Origin: Gigaspora margarita
Taxonomy: Eukaryota; Glomeromycota; Glomeromycetes; Diversisporales; Gigasporaceae
NCBI GenBank assembly: GCA_009809945.1
Contig: WTPW01001593.1
Span: 6,004 to 70,003 of the forward strand
DNA: 64,000 nucleotides
Reading direction: 5' to 3'
Made by a program: the position numbers and the translations under genes. This document shows positions 11,161-22,170 of this stretch, one piece after another. The notes below the pieces were generated by a model. The model was not told the DNA's origin and made no database searches. It saw only the letters and a list, made by a program, of their open reading frames with translations. Each line of letters starts with the position of its first letter. Position 1 is the stretch's first letter.

Positions 11161-11720
11161 AGACCTCGGGTCCGATAGCATAGCAGTTATGCTCTGAGGT
11201 CGCAAATTGGAAGGTTGCTGGTTCGAATCTTGTTGATGGCAGATAACAATTTTCTATGAAGAGGCAGAGCTGTCTATAATAGGGAACTGCAACACTGTGG
11301 TACCAGGGACCCAGAACGTCAATGAAGATAGTCAGAATGGACCTATGATGAATATGCTAGTTGCTGAGGCTTAGACTTTGTGCCCAAACTCGCGGGGCTT
11401 GAACTTGTTAGTTTGGAACTATGATTTGTTTAACCAAAGTCACGAGATGTAGTGAAGATCAAGTCACGAACTCCTGGCAGGATTTACTGAGGCTAGGCCG
11501 TATGTGGCATGGTTGGTTAGTCCAGGGTTAAAACCTGGAAAATAAGACTATCATTCTACTATAGCCAACTTCGGGCCACAGATAAAGTAGTTTGAGTCAG
11601 TCTTATCTTATATGTAATTTGTTGATCTTTGTACTATAATGTACTATAAAAAATTTCAAATAATTAATAAACTGATAGGCCGAATGGTCTCGGTTGTAAA
11701 ATCCTAAAAAAAAAAAAACA
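11161..11720 (+). mobile_element. tRNA-derived SINE-like retroposon, family B
   Basis: The head resembles a tRNA gene: an A-box-like TAGCATAGCAGTTATGC at about 11177 and a B-box GGTTCGAATC at about 11219. This is followed by ~480 bp of unrelated non-coding sequence and an A-tail at 11706-11717. Flanks repeat ACAAATATATTC (11149-11160 and 11721-11732), a 12-bp target duplication. It should be transcribed by RNA polymerase III and moved by a LINE in trans. The ~560-bp length is at the long end for a SINE. Confidence 0.8.
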
Positions 11721-11824
11721 AACAAATATATTCTTTGTATTTATATTAATATTTGGATTAATTTAATGTTTGCTTTGGAATTGGGAAGATTATACCTATA
11801 ATAAATTATAAAAGAAAACTAATA

Positions 11825-12166
11825 TAGTCAGACCTCCATAAATGCAACCTCCATAAATGCAATACCTCCCTAAATGCATGTTTTTGTCTTTTCTGTAAGA
11901 AATTATTAGTGCTAAATGCACATTATATATTCTGTAAATGCATGTTCTTTCAAATAATTTTCTATATTATACTATTTCTCTAAATGCATATAGCCAATCA
12001 AATTTTAGTATTTTAATTATGTTATACAATTTTTGGTAGAAGTTACACAAACTTGATAATCTAATTCTTAAAGCTGCAATTTAATTGGCTCTCTCTAAAT
12101 GCAATACCTTTCTAAATGTACGTTGTAGGCTTGTTTGTACATGTTGTATTTATAGAGGTTTGACTG
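11825..12166. mobile_element. Tc1/mariner-like MITE (AAATGCA-rich ends)
   Basis: Ends TAGTCAGACCTCCATAAATG and ...GAGGTTTGACTG with TA on each side (11823-11824, 12167-12168). Both subterminal regions carry repeated CTAAATGCA motifs. A related, larger copy is at 19256-20037. Non-coding. Confidence 0.75.
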
Positions 12167-12168
12167 TA

Positions 12169-13779
12169 GTAAAGTTGCTATTGATCAGATCAAATTTTTA
12201 TATTATATATGATTCTAACCTTTCATTGAATTAATTTTGGTTCTATAAATATGTAATATATGGGGCCTTTGTAATAAAAAGGGCCTTGATACTGCCCAAA
12301 AATAAAAATCGAGTTTTTGTTGTATTTAGATAAATTTTGGCATGGGCTACATTTTTCAATTATAAATAGAAATTGATTTGCATAATAAAAAATTAAGTTA
12401 TTTAAAAAAAATTCTTTGGAGTTTTGTAGATCACAGGATTGCCCAATACAACTGACTAATCAAATTACGAAATTTTTGATTAATCTAGATCAGTTTGAAC
12501 AAAACAAATATGATTTTTCAAAATCGTATATAAACCAGTATCTGCTCTTTCTACTGCAAAGGCCCTATATAATCTAATAATTAAAAAAATCAAAATGAAT
12601 ATATGCTATTTAGAAAAATATAATGCTAAATCTTCTTTACTAAATTGTTAATTGTCAATCTGGATAAGATTAGTATTATTTTTATATTTGAAATTGGAGC
12701 AAAACAAATATATAAACAACATTTAAATCTGATCTGTATATATATGATTTAAAGATATTTGAAGTTATTTTTACTTTTGGACATTGTCCAATCTATGGTC
12801 ATATGATTTATTTGGTCCATATCAGCCAATTACCTATTATTAAGTTAAAATTATTGAAACAATACAATTTTAAAATATAAAATGAAAATAACTTAACAAT
12901 TGCTTAATAAAATTCAATGAAAATTTTTTTTATTTAATTCTACAAATATATAGAATTCAAATAAAAAAAAAATTTCAAATTTAGTCAAGTTGTAGTTGAG
13001 ATATCTTTATTTAATATATTAAAAAATTTTTTAAGTATCTAAAATTAAAAATTTATTAAAAACTTTTAAATTTTAAGATATCTCAATCATTACTTGATAA
13101 AATTCAACAAAATTTTTTATTTGAATTCTACAGGCATACAGAATACAAATAAAAACATTTTATCAAAGTTTTATAAGTAGTTATTTAAGATATCTTTACT
13201 TAAAATTTTAAAAATTTATATTTTTTTAAAAAAATAATTGGATTTATTGGACTGGACATATGTTCAAAGCATATGTCCAATATCAAATCTAGTCCAATAG
13301 TACTAAAAATAATTGGATATATGTCCAATGCCAATACTGACCACTGACCACTTTATATAGAAAGATGAGATCCTGTATTTTATAAAGTGCTAAGTTAGGA
13401 AGCCTACTTTATCACCTAATTTTCTAGAGGAGGTTAATAATTTTGGAAATTATATATAAATATCTGATAATTTTCATATATAAAGGTAGAGGGGAGTAGG
13501 GCTACTAGTAAAAGTACACACCCTTATGTATTAAGATTTGCAAATTCTTAAAGAAGAATCTGTTATATTTTTCTTTATACATAGTAAATATTACTAATAT
13601 ATTATATCTAACTATTTGATCTAATTTTACGATTTGAGATATTTTTACATAGGGTTATATAATTTGCCGCCATGGCATTACATCGCCAGTCCCTATATCA
13701 CGTGATATAATATAATAGCCTCTGCGGAATAACATATATAAGTATGAAATACCTATATTTAACTTAACAGTATTTAAAA
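12169..13779. other. Non-coding AT-rich region with a diverged GGAC-type repeat
   Basis: No gene. Between about 12775 and 13340 TTTGGACATTGTCCAATC and ATTGGATATATGTCCAATG bracket AT-rich sequence containing a duplicated block (AAGATATC, GAATTCTACA, AATTCAA), suggesting an old inverted-repeat element of the GGACTGG family. Ends could not be fixed. Confidence 0.4.
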
Positions 13780-13781
13780 TA

Positions 13782-14067
13782 CTAGTCTAAAAAATTTCGC
13801 TAGCCAATCAAATTTCGAGATCAGGTGTAACGTGAAAAAGTTCAAGAAACAAAAATAAATGAAAAATCGCTCATAACACGAAATTTCGCCTATGAAACTG
13901 CCTTCTGCGTACTAATTAAAAGTTTTCCTTGCAAAATTTTGGTATAAAATACCTTCTAACCCCAACCTATTAGCAACACCCTAACCCTAACCTAATAGCG
14001 AAATGTTTTTTTTCTAGCGAAATTTTTTTTACTGGGATCACATAATGAGCGAAATTTTTTAGACTGG
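13782..14067. mobile_element. TA-flanked MITE (CTAGTCTAAAAAATTTCGCT ends)
   Basis: The left end CTAGTCTAAAAAATTTCGCT and the right end AGCGAAATTTTTTAGACTGG are inverted copies, and TA flanks both (13780-13781, 14068-14069). 286 bp, with an internal telomere-like CACCCTAACCCTAACC. Non-coding. Confidence 0.8.
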
Positions 14068-14069
14068 TA

Positions 14070-14629
14070 TTTCTAGTCCTATAATTTAACTTTTAAAAAA
14101 TTATTTATTTTGTATTTAATAATTACATTTTTGTACATCTAACCATATACAGTGTTTTTATACAAAATTCTGGATTGAAATTCATTAACTTTAACTAATA
14201 CAACCAAATTATTAGCTAGAATTTTTCTAAATAAATAGACTATAACCGGGCCAGAATCTTGAAGATCTTACCGATACATATAAATCTTCGATCACCTGCA
14301 TAGTAACGTACGTATATGATAACAACAATCATGCAATTAACAAGAACTAATGATGCGACAAGTGCTCACATACCATTATTAAGATAAACAACAATAATAC
14401 TCAAGATAATACCGATATTAATATGGACTCTATTAAATAAAGACTGTATATTATCTTGGATATTATCGTTATGCATATACAGTATGCACTGTACGTACTG
14501 TACTTAATGATACTTACTTAACAAATAATATCTTCGTATCTTGTGATACTGTAATAAGTGAACAATAAATTTTGTTAAAAGCACATAAGCAACATACCGT
14601 ACATGCTATCTTTCTAATACTAACATACA
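14070..14629. other. Non-coding stretch, nothing recognised
   Basis: AT-rich with short direct repeats (GATAATACCG, GTACGTACTGTAC). No open reading frame, RNA gene or paired termini were identified. Confidence 0.5.
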
Positions 14630-14637
14630 GTCTAACC

Positions 14638-15585
14638 TAGGGTTTGCAATGGGCCGGGCCAAACCCGACAATTTGTGGGTTGGGCCGGGCCTGGGCCGGG
14701 CCTGGGCCCAAATTTTAGGCCCGTGATTAATTGGGCCGGGCTTGGGTTGGGCTTGAAAAATAATGGGCCGAGACTGGGCCCAAATTTTTAAGCCCGTAAT
14801 TAATTGGGCCGGGCTTGGGTTGGGCTTGTAAAATAATGGGCCGGGCCCGGGTATTATAAAGAGGCCCGATAAAACCCAGTAATATCCATTAAAAATATAT
14901 AGCTCCTATTGATTAAAAATTGATCCTAGTTAATTTGGTAAGGTTTGTAATTTTAGTATAATATAGTATAATAGATTCAAGAATATGTTATTTAACATTT
15001 TAATGATTAAGTTATCTATAGAATATAATTATCTTAGTGTTCCAAATTGAAAATTGATTTAGTTGCTAAGTTGCCAACTAATCAATAATAATTTTATTAG
15101 ACAATTAATCAATTGGCAATAATTAATCAATTAATTAATTAATCAATTAGTTGGTCAATTAGTTGATATCATTAACTAGTTGTTTCATAGTAGCTATGCA
15201 ATTATATCTAAGCCATTTTGATATACTAACTAATTTAATTAGTCATTTAATCAATTAATTAACTAACTAATTAATTAATTAGTTGACTATAATACTATTT
15301 GCAAATTATGAATTGGCCGGCTTGGGTTAGACAGACTTGGATTGAACTGGACTTGAGTTGGGCCGGGCCGGGCTTGAGTTGGGCAGGTTTGGGTTGGGCT
15401 GGGCTTGGGTTGGGCTGGGCTTGGTTGGGCCGGGCTTGAGTTGGGCTGAGCTAAGCTTGGGCCGGGTTTGGGCTTATATTTCAAGCCCGTGATGAATTGG
15501 GCCGGGCTTGGGTTGGGTTTATAATTCAATGGGCCGGGCTTGGGTTTGGGTAAACCCGGCCCGACCCGGCCCATTGAGAACCCTA
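14638..15585. mobile_element. Non-autonomous hAT-type element with GC-rich ends, 948 bp
   Basis: Inverted ends TAGGGTTTGCAATGGGCCGG and its near-complement; perfect 8-bp duplication GTCTAACC at 14630-14637 and 15586-15593. The first ~230 and last ~280 bases are built from GGGCCGGGCTTGGGTT-type subrepeats, with an AT-rich middle. The repeats translate into a proline-rich 95-aa frame that is not a gene. Two further elements with related ends lie at 48836 and 62653. Confidence 0.92.
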
Positions 15586-15738
15586 GTCTAACCTAATACT
15601 AACTTAATTAAGCGATTTTATCTATAAACCTTAAAAAAATTGCATGTGAAACAGAAATATGTATTTTTATCCTCCGTAAATATACTATACCAATATATTG
15701 AGAAATCAGACTGTACGTATGTAGGTTGTAAAGATGCT

Positions 15739-18192
15739 CTAAACATTGCAGTTTTTTTGGTAGTAACCATAGTTACCACATCTTTTACAACGTCGTTGCT
15801 GTTTTCCTTTGTCTTGATTTGTTTCGTGAGATGCTTTAAGCCGTTTAGTACCAGGTGGCCTTCCCCTGCCTCGCTTTCTTTTTGGATTTTGTAGCTCAGA
15901 CTGTTGAGATACATCAGCATTTGAGTTTTCATTATCACTTGTTAAATCATCATCTTGACTATCTTCACTTAACAATTCGTCATCATCCTCATTAGTAAAT
16001 TCTTGCAATACTTCCATCAGACATCTTGACTTTGACTTGGTTTGTAAAGCTTTTTGTAAAGCCTTTTTATACTCTCCATGAAGAATACCATATATAGCCT
16101 TTTGTTCAAGAACACTTGTACGTTGCTCAACATAATCAATTTTCTCTTTGTCAATAGCACATAGATAAGTTATTGGCTTATCATTTTCATGCTAAATATT
16201 GTTAAGTCCTTCATTATAATATTTATCGGCAATAATAAAAAGTTCGAATGATGCATCTTTATCTTTCTGGTACCACCGAGAAGGTATCATTCTGATATGA
16301 AACTTAGCCTTGCTATTATTTAGCATAACCTGGAGATAGTGTCTACAGATAATACCTTGTTGAATGATCATAATACATGAACAAATATGTGAATCATTTT
16401 TTAATAACACAACATAATGTTTCACTAATAACGAATTTCCAATCTTGATTTCCCATATTTCGTTAACATTATCCTGTTCAACAACTTCCAATAATTGCTG
16501 TAAAGTAATTTTAGGACTATCAACATTCTCATCTTCATTGTCTGATATAATAATATTATCCTCATTATCAAATGAAGTATCTTGAATAAACAAAGATGCA
16601 CTATAATAGAGCGATTGATTAATCTCGTAATGTTGCATCTTTAAAATCGTCAGGGTTAAAAATCTCTGACAGCACCTGTCTACTTGTGTAAACAAAAAAT
16701 TTGTACTTTCAATATTTTTGATAGTTGGTATGGCAAGCTTCCAATATTGGTATTGGTTTTTCATATCTTGTTGGTCAAGTAGCTTATGTATTTCATTCAT
16801 AAGTTCATAAAGAGAAACATCAGAATTATATAACAATCTTTTGAGGCATGCATTCATGCCTTCAACTCTTGATGTAGCAATCATGCCCCCGGTAAATCTA
16901 AAAGATGTATATGAATGGGCCCAATATTCCTTAGATTTATACAAACCTTCCAAATAAGGTTTACCTTTTGGATAGTCAGTAATTAATTTTGCAAATCGAA
17001 CATGAAACGTGACCTGAGCTAAGCTGTTCCTACATTTATAAAAGTCCTTGAGAAAGCTATCATACTGATTGCCAATTAAGCTTCGAAGATTCTTATTAAG
17101 ATTTTGAGTTATATGAAATGCACAATGGATTGGATATGTATTTGGGAATACTTCTTTTACTGCAGCGTCAATGGCAGGATCCGAATCAGTCATTATTACC
17201 GTTGGTTGTATATTAGTAGCCTTGTAAATCTGGTTAAAAAACCAAATGTGAGAATCCCGACTTTCATCTATAAGTAGTCCTTGTGCAAAAAGAATATTTT
17301 GCATATCCGAATTAAATCCTACGAAGAGTGATAGTGGCATCCCATATCTATTCGTTTTGTGAGTGACATCATTAACAACACAGTCACTAAACTGTATCCA
17401 ATTCTCAACTTGATTGGGCGTCATCCACATTAAATGAGTAAGCGTATTATCCTCATCCCATCCTCTTGCTACGATCCATCTTGGGTCTTTTTCTTTTTGA
17501 CTGTCAAGCCAATTTGACATTCTTGCAGCATCATTCAAAAGGGACTTGCCAGTAGGACGAAATTTACTAATTGCTGCATATAAATCCTTACTGTAAATAG
17601 GTTTAGAAGGATATTTGCCTTTTAAAAACCGCTTTTGTGCTGTTGCACTCATTCTACATTGTTTAGTTAAGAACTCTATGTCATCCATCATTTCTTTACT
17701 AAACTTTTTTGCTTGTTCAAACTTGATAGCATCAATATTCAATTCATGATTATGCTCATTTACGACCTTATTGATAAAAATAAAAGAATCTGGATTTTTA
17801 TGTTTAGGACAAGAGGCATTTACATGCCATTGACATAATATTTTTTTAGTTCCTGTTTCTTTATTAGAACTTGAATCGTAATGCCAACCGTGTTCGCAAA
17901 TATAAGTTCTTCGCCTGATGATATTATTTTTACGACTAACACGATCCTTTACAACATTAAATCCTCTATCTCTACTCCACTCAACCATAAATAAATCGCA
18001 CATCTCCTAGTTTGATAACCTTTTCCCAGTATATAGCTTAGATGCATTATCTTCTGCACTATTAATTACGAATGAGTCGGCATCTATATTTTCAGGATAT
18101 CCAGCATTTGTTATGCTTTCAACGTTGCTTTCAACATCGCTTTCTTCATTAATATAATTAATATAGTAATCTATATTTTCAACGTCATTCAT
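15739..18192 (-). pseudogene. MULE transposase, FAR1-like, with two in-frame TAG stops
   Basis: This is a Mutator-like transposase, a DNA-binding cut-and-paste enzyme. Read in one frame from 18192 to 15739 (817 codons) it is interrupted only by TAG at 18007-18009 and at 16192-16194. The middle 603-residue part has a FAR1-type N-terminal zinc region (C57, C65, EHNHE at 83-87). It also has the MULE DDE candidates D212, D273/D275 and E381 (RVEGMNACLK), CAFH at 294-297, and a SWIM finger CSC...CRH at 541-555. The last segment adds an acidic stretch, an AT-hook (KRGRGRPPG) and a zinc-knuckle CKRCGNYGYYQKNC in which the usual His is Tyr. The first stop lies where relatives usually have Trp before the E-x-C motif. 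Terminal inverted repeats were not identified. Readthrough cannot be excluded, but decay is simpler. Confidence 0.88.
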
Positions 18193-18640
18193 GTTAAGGT
18201 TTGATGTTCAAAATATGAAAGCAAAATTAGAAGGAAGGAGAATATAAGAAAAAAAAATGAAAAAACAAGAATGTGAATAAAGTGAAAGAATAGAAATGCA
18301 GGATAAAAAAACCACGTGACGAAAAGTAGAAAGCGAACAAAATGAAAAGAGTATGAAAAAAGCACGTGAACGAAGTGCAAAAAAAATAAAAGGGCAAGAT
18401 AAAATAATAGTGCAAACAAGGCACAAAATAACAAAATGGGAAGAAGGATAAAAAAGAAAGTGAAAAGTATGAAGAAAAAACGTGAAAAAAGCGAAAAATG
18501 GAAGAACACGTGATGCAAGTTAAAGGTTAATTCGAAGTGCAGAAAAAAAGCACTGATATTATGTGATGCGAAAAGGGCAAGATAAAAAGAGCACGAACAA
18601 AATTGCAAAGAAACTGAAAAAGCGGAAAAATGTAAAAGGT
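18193..18640. other. Purine-rich stretch upstream of the transposase with CACGTG motifs
   Basis: About 430 bp in which the plus strand is almost only A and G, broken by repeated GAAAAAGCG-like units and by CACGTG (about 18314, 18363, 18508). It directly precedes the MULE start, so the transcript leader would be pyrimidine-rich. The 139-aa, 72-aa and 65-aa frames here are Phe/Leu low-complexity translations. Function unknown. Confidence 0.5.
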
Positions 18641-18744
18641 TAAGTATGATTTATGTTATTTATGCTTCTAGATACTAAAAGTTTATTAGATTATGATCAT
18701 TTATTTATGACAAACAAATTGATCATTGTGTTACCGTAATCAAA

Positions 18745-18845
18745 ATAGCGATATATCGCATATGCGACAAACACATATGCGAACGCATATGCGACAAAAC
18801 ATATGAGATCGCAAATGTGATAAACGCATATGCGATAAATTATAA
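18745..18845. repeat. Short tandem-like repeat GCATATGCGACAAA
   Basis: Five or six imperfect copies of GCATATGCGACAAA-like units (palindromic core CGCATATGCG) spaced about 10-25 bp apart. The following sequence to 19250 is plain AT-rich DNA in which I see nothing. Confidence 0.65.
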
Positions 18846-19255
18846 AATTCTTTTACATATATATATATTGTTTTTAGTTAATAATCAATTATTAAAATTT
18901 TAAATAAATTTTATTGTTCAAAGCATAGCTAAGGATACTTTATTTCTAGATATTAAAAAATCTGTTATATTATGTGATAACTTTTGTCATATCGTATAAT
19001 TAGCCAATAAATATATCAAGTGCTAATACAACAAAAAAATAAAAATTTTTAATTTTAAAACCTAATTGTAGTAAGTTAATAGTGGCTTTTTTTATTAAGT
19101 AAATTGATCTTTATTATTAAAACAAATTTGTTCACTATAATAAACTCTACTTATCTCTAAATTGTTATAAAAATCGGATAATTTTTTATTAATAGTTATT
19201 TGTAAAAACTTTTGGTACAAAAAGTATTTTATAAAAATTAATGAATAAAAAACTA

Positions 19256-20037
19256 CAGTCAACCCTCTCTAAATGCAACCCCTCTAAATGCAACCCCCCT
19301 TAAATGCATGGCAATTGCCTGGCCCCTTGAAGGGCCTTATAGCTAAATGCACGTTCTTTATTCTGCAATTGCATGCTATTCTCTTGGCCCATGCATATTA
19401 ACTCCCCCATAAATGCAACCACGTGATCATAGGCACAGAATAACCAATCAAAATTCAATATTCTTTATGCTACTACCTAAATAAGATACCCCCCTTTTGG
19501 TCAAAAAACTTAAAAACGTCTTTGACCTGAAAATAAGCTACCCTACGATTGACAATAGTTGCTACATAGTAAAGTCAAAATTCTACTATGTAAATCGATT
19601 ATTATCGCTTAAGTAAAAATATTTGGAAGAACAAAATACACATATAGTAAAATTTTTAGCAAAATTGGAAAAGATTTTATTATTTGACTTTTAATTTTTA
19701 NGCTCGACGAAAATATTAAAAATTTATTAAAAAAATATATTCGATGAATGTAAAAAATAAAAGTTAAATAATAAAAGGTTCTCTAATTTGTATGAAAATT
19801 TCAGAAAATATGCATCTTGATCTTCTGAACATATTTACTTAAGCGTTTATGATCAATTTATATAGTAAAATTTGGACTTTACTATGTAGTGACTACTTGT
19901 GATCATAAAAAACCTCTTAATGTTCATATGATTTTAAATAGTGATTCAATATGATTGNCTACTCTCTAATTGCAACCCTCCCTAAATGCATGCCCCAGAG
20001 CCTGTCCCAATGACTTGCATTTAGGGAGGGTTGACTG
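19256..20037. mobile_element. Tc1/mariner-like element (CAGTCAACCCTC ends) with nested fold-back element
   Basis: Ends CAGTCAACCCTCTCTAAATG and ...AGGGAGGGTTGACTG with TA at 19254-19255 and 20038-20039. Subterminal CTAAATGCA repeats match the copy at 11825-12166. From about 19480 to 19935 a fold-back block (CTACATAGTAAAGTC ... GACTTTACTATGTAG) is inserted; its relative is at 24805-26280. Ambiguous bases at 19701 and 19958. No coding sequence. Confidence 0.75.
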
Positions 20038-20099
20038 TATCTGATTTTTATAAAAATTTAGAACTTATAATAATAAATAAAATTATCTTATTAATGAAA

Positions 20100-22170
20100 A
20101 TTGATTTATTTAATAAAAGATTTGCTAACAATGCATCAAAGTTATTTTTTTTATACATAAAGTTAGAAAAATTAGTAAAATTTTATAATTCACAAATTTT
20201 TATTAGTTAATTCAAAATTGTGTACTAAGTAAGTTTGTTCAGCATCTAGAAATACATCAAATTAGCAGAATTATTTTTATTTTACTAAAGTTTAGAGAAT
20301 AGATATATAATTTGAATTTTTGATTAAAAAAATCAAATTTAACATCTTTTCTCCATAGACTATTGCTAACTTGCTCCCAGGGTGATTTTATCTTATTATA
20401 TGTAAAACCAATCAGATTGTATAATAAAACTAAAAAAAAAATTAAAAAAAAGCAAAGAATCTTTAACTAACAAAAATTTTATTATAAAAACTAGCTTTAT
20501 GTTTCTAAATAAAAGTTTTTAGCATCTAATTTTGCATATAATACACCTTCTACTCTAATATAATCTTAACTTTAATCCTAACTGTTAATAAAAACTTGTT
20601 TATTTTTTTAAAAAAAATTATAATAAGATGATATCACTTCAGATTAAAATTAGTTAAAAACTTCACCAAATTTTAAGTAAAATAAAAACAATTTTACTAA
20701 TTTAATGTAAATTTAAATACTGAATAAGTTTACTTAATGCATTTAATTAGATTTATTTAGTAAAATCTTGTAAATCATAAAATTTTATAGAATTTTATTT
20801 ATAAAATTCTATAAAATCTTATGATTCACAAAATTTTACTAATTAATTCTAACTTAATGTACTAATAAACTTGTTCAGTACCTAAAAATACATTAAATCA
20901 ACAATATTTTATTTTTATTTTATTTGAAAAGTAGAGAAAAGATGCTTAAATTTGACTTTTTTGATCAAAAATCCAAAATTATGCATCTATTCTTTAAATT
21001 TCAAGTAAAATAAAATAATTATGCTGATTTGATATATTTTTAGATACTAAAGTTTATTTAGTGCATAAATTTAGAATTAATAAAAATTTGTGAATTATAA
21101 GATTTTATAGAATTTTATTAATAAAATTCTATAAAATTTTATAATTCACAAAATTTTACTAATTAATTCTAACTTTATGCACTAAATAAACTTGTTCAGA
21201 ATCTAAAAATACATTAAATTAGTTGTATTGTTTTTATTTAACTTGAAATTTGGAGGAAAGTTGCTTAAATTAGACTTTTTTGATCAAAAATTCAAAATTA
21301 TACATCAATTCTTTAAATTTTAAGTAAAATAAAAATAATTCTGCTACTTTAATGTATTTTTAGATTCCGAACAAGTTTACTTAATGTATAAAGTAGAATT
21401 AATTAGTAAAATATTGTGAATTATTAGATTTTATAGAATTTTTAATAAAATTTTATAAAATCTTATTTCACAAAAATTTTACTAATTATTTCTAATTTTA
21501 TGCACTAAGTAAATTTTTTCAGAACCTAAAAATATATTAAATTGGTAGGTTTATTTTTATTTTACTTGAAATTTGAAAAAAGATGCTTAAATTTGACTTT
21601 TTTAATCAAAAATCCAAAATTATATATCTATTTCTTTAAATTTTAAGTAAAATAAAAATAAATTTGTATAATTAATGTATTTTCAAGTTCTAAACAAGTT
21701 TACTTAGTGCATTAAGTTAGAATTAATTAGTAAAATGTTGTGAATTATAAGATTTTATAGAATTTTATTAATAAAATTCTATAAAATTTTATAGTTTACA
21801 AAATTTTACTAGTTAATTCTAACTTAATGCACTATATAAACTTGTTTAGAACATAAAAATATATTAAATTGGCAATATTATTTTTACTTACTTAAAATTT
21901 GGGGTAAAGATGCTTAAATTAGACATTTTTGATCAAAAAACTACAATTATGCTAAATTTCAAGTAAAATAAAAATAATTCTAATAATTTTATATATTTTA
22001 GATGCTGAACAAATTTAATTAGTCATAAAGATAGAATTAATTAATAAAAATTTGGGAATTATAAGATTCTATAGAATTTTATTAATAAAATTTTATAAAC
22101 TTTTATAATTCACAAAAAATATTTTACTAATTAATTCTAACTTAATGCACTAAGTAAACTTGTATTTATT
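20100..22170. repeat. Array of ~320-bp palindromic units
   Basis: The block TTATAATTCACAAAATTTTA recurs at about 20817, 21131, 21450, 21778 and 22093, a period of about 314-328 bp, with partial units before and after. Each unit is itself symmetric: ATTCTAACTT...AAGTAAACTTGTTCAG...CTAAAAATACATTAAAT is followed by the inverted version and then by a TTTTATAGAATTTTATTAAT centre. No coding sequence; the units are diverged by scattered substitutions and indels. Confidence 0.85.

Noticed and set aside
11165-11235. Functional tRNA gene
   Set aside because: A and B boxes are present but the acceptor stem is not complementary and the sequence continues into a poly(A)-tailed retroposon with target duplications.
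13950-14000. Telomere-like CACCCTAACCCTAACC (also GGGTTAG patches at 1530, 9800, 28140, 28590)
   Set aside because: Only one or two units each, imperfect and inside MITE interiors, so no telomere or interstitial telomeric array is supported.
15287-15574. 95-aa proline-rich open frame
   Set aside because: It is the translation of GGGCCGGGCTTGGG subrepeats of a hAT-type element end; no start context or conservation argument.
18189-18608. Long Phe/Leu-rich minus-strand frame that looks like membrane protein
   Set aside because: Low-complexity polypyrimidine translation open in several frames at once.
20100-22170. CRISPR-like or satellite array
   Set aside because: Units are ~320 bp, symmetric and adjoining without short unique spacers; eukaryotic context.
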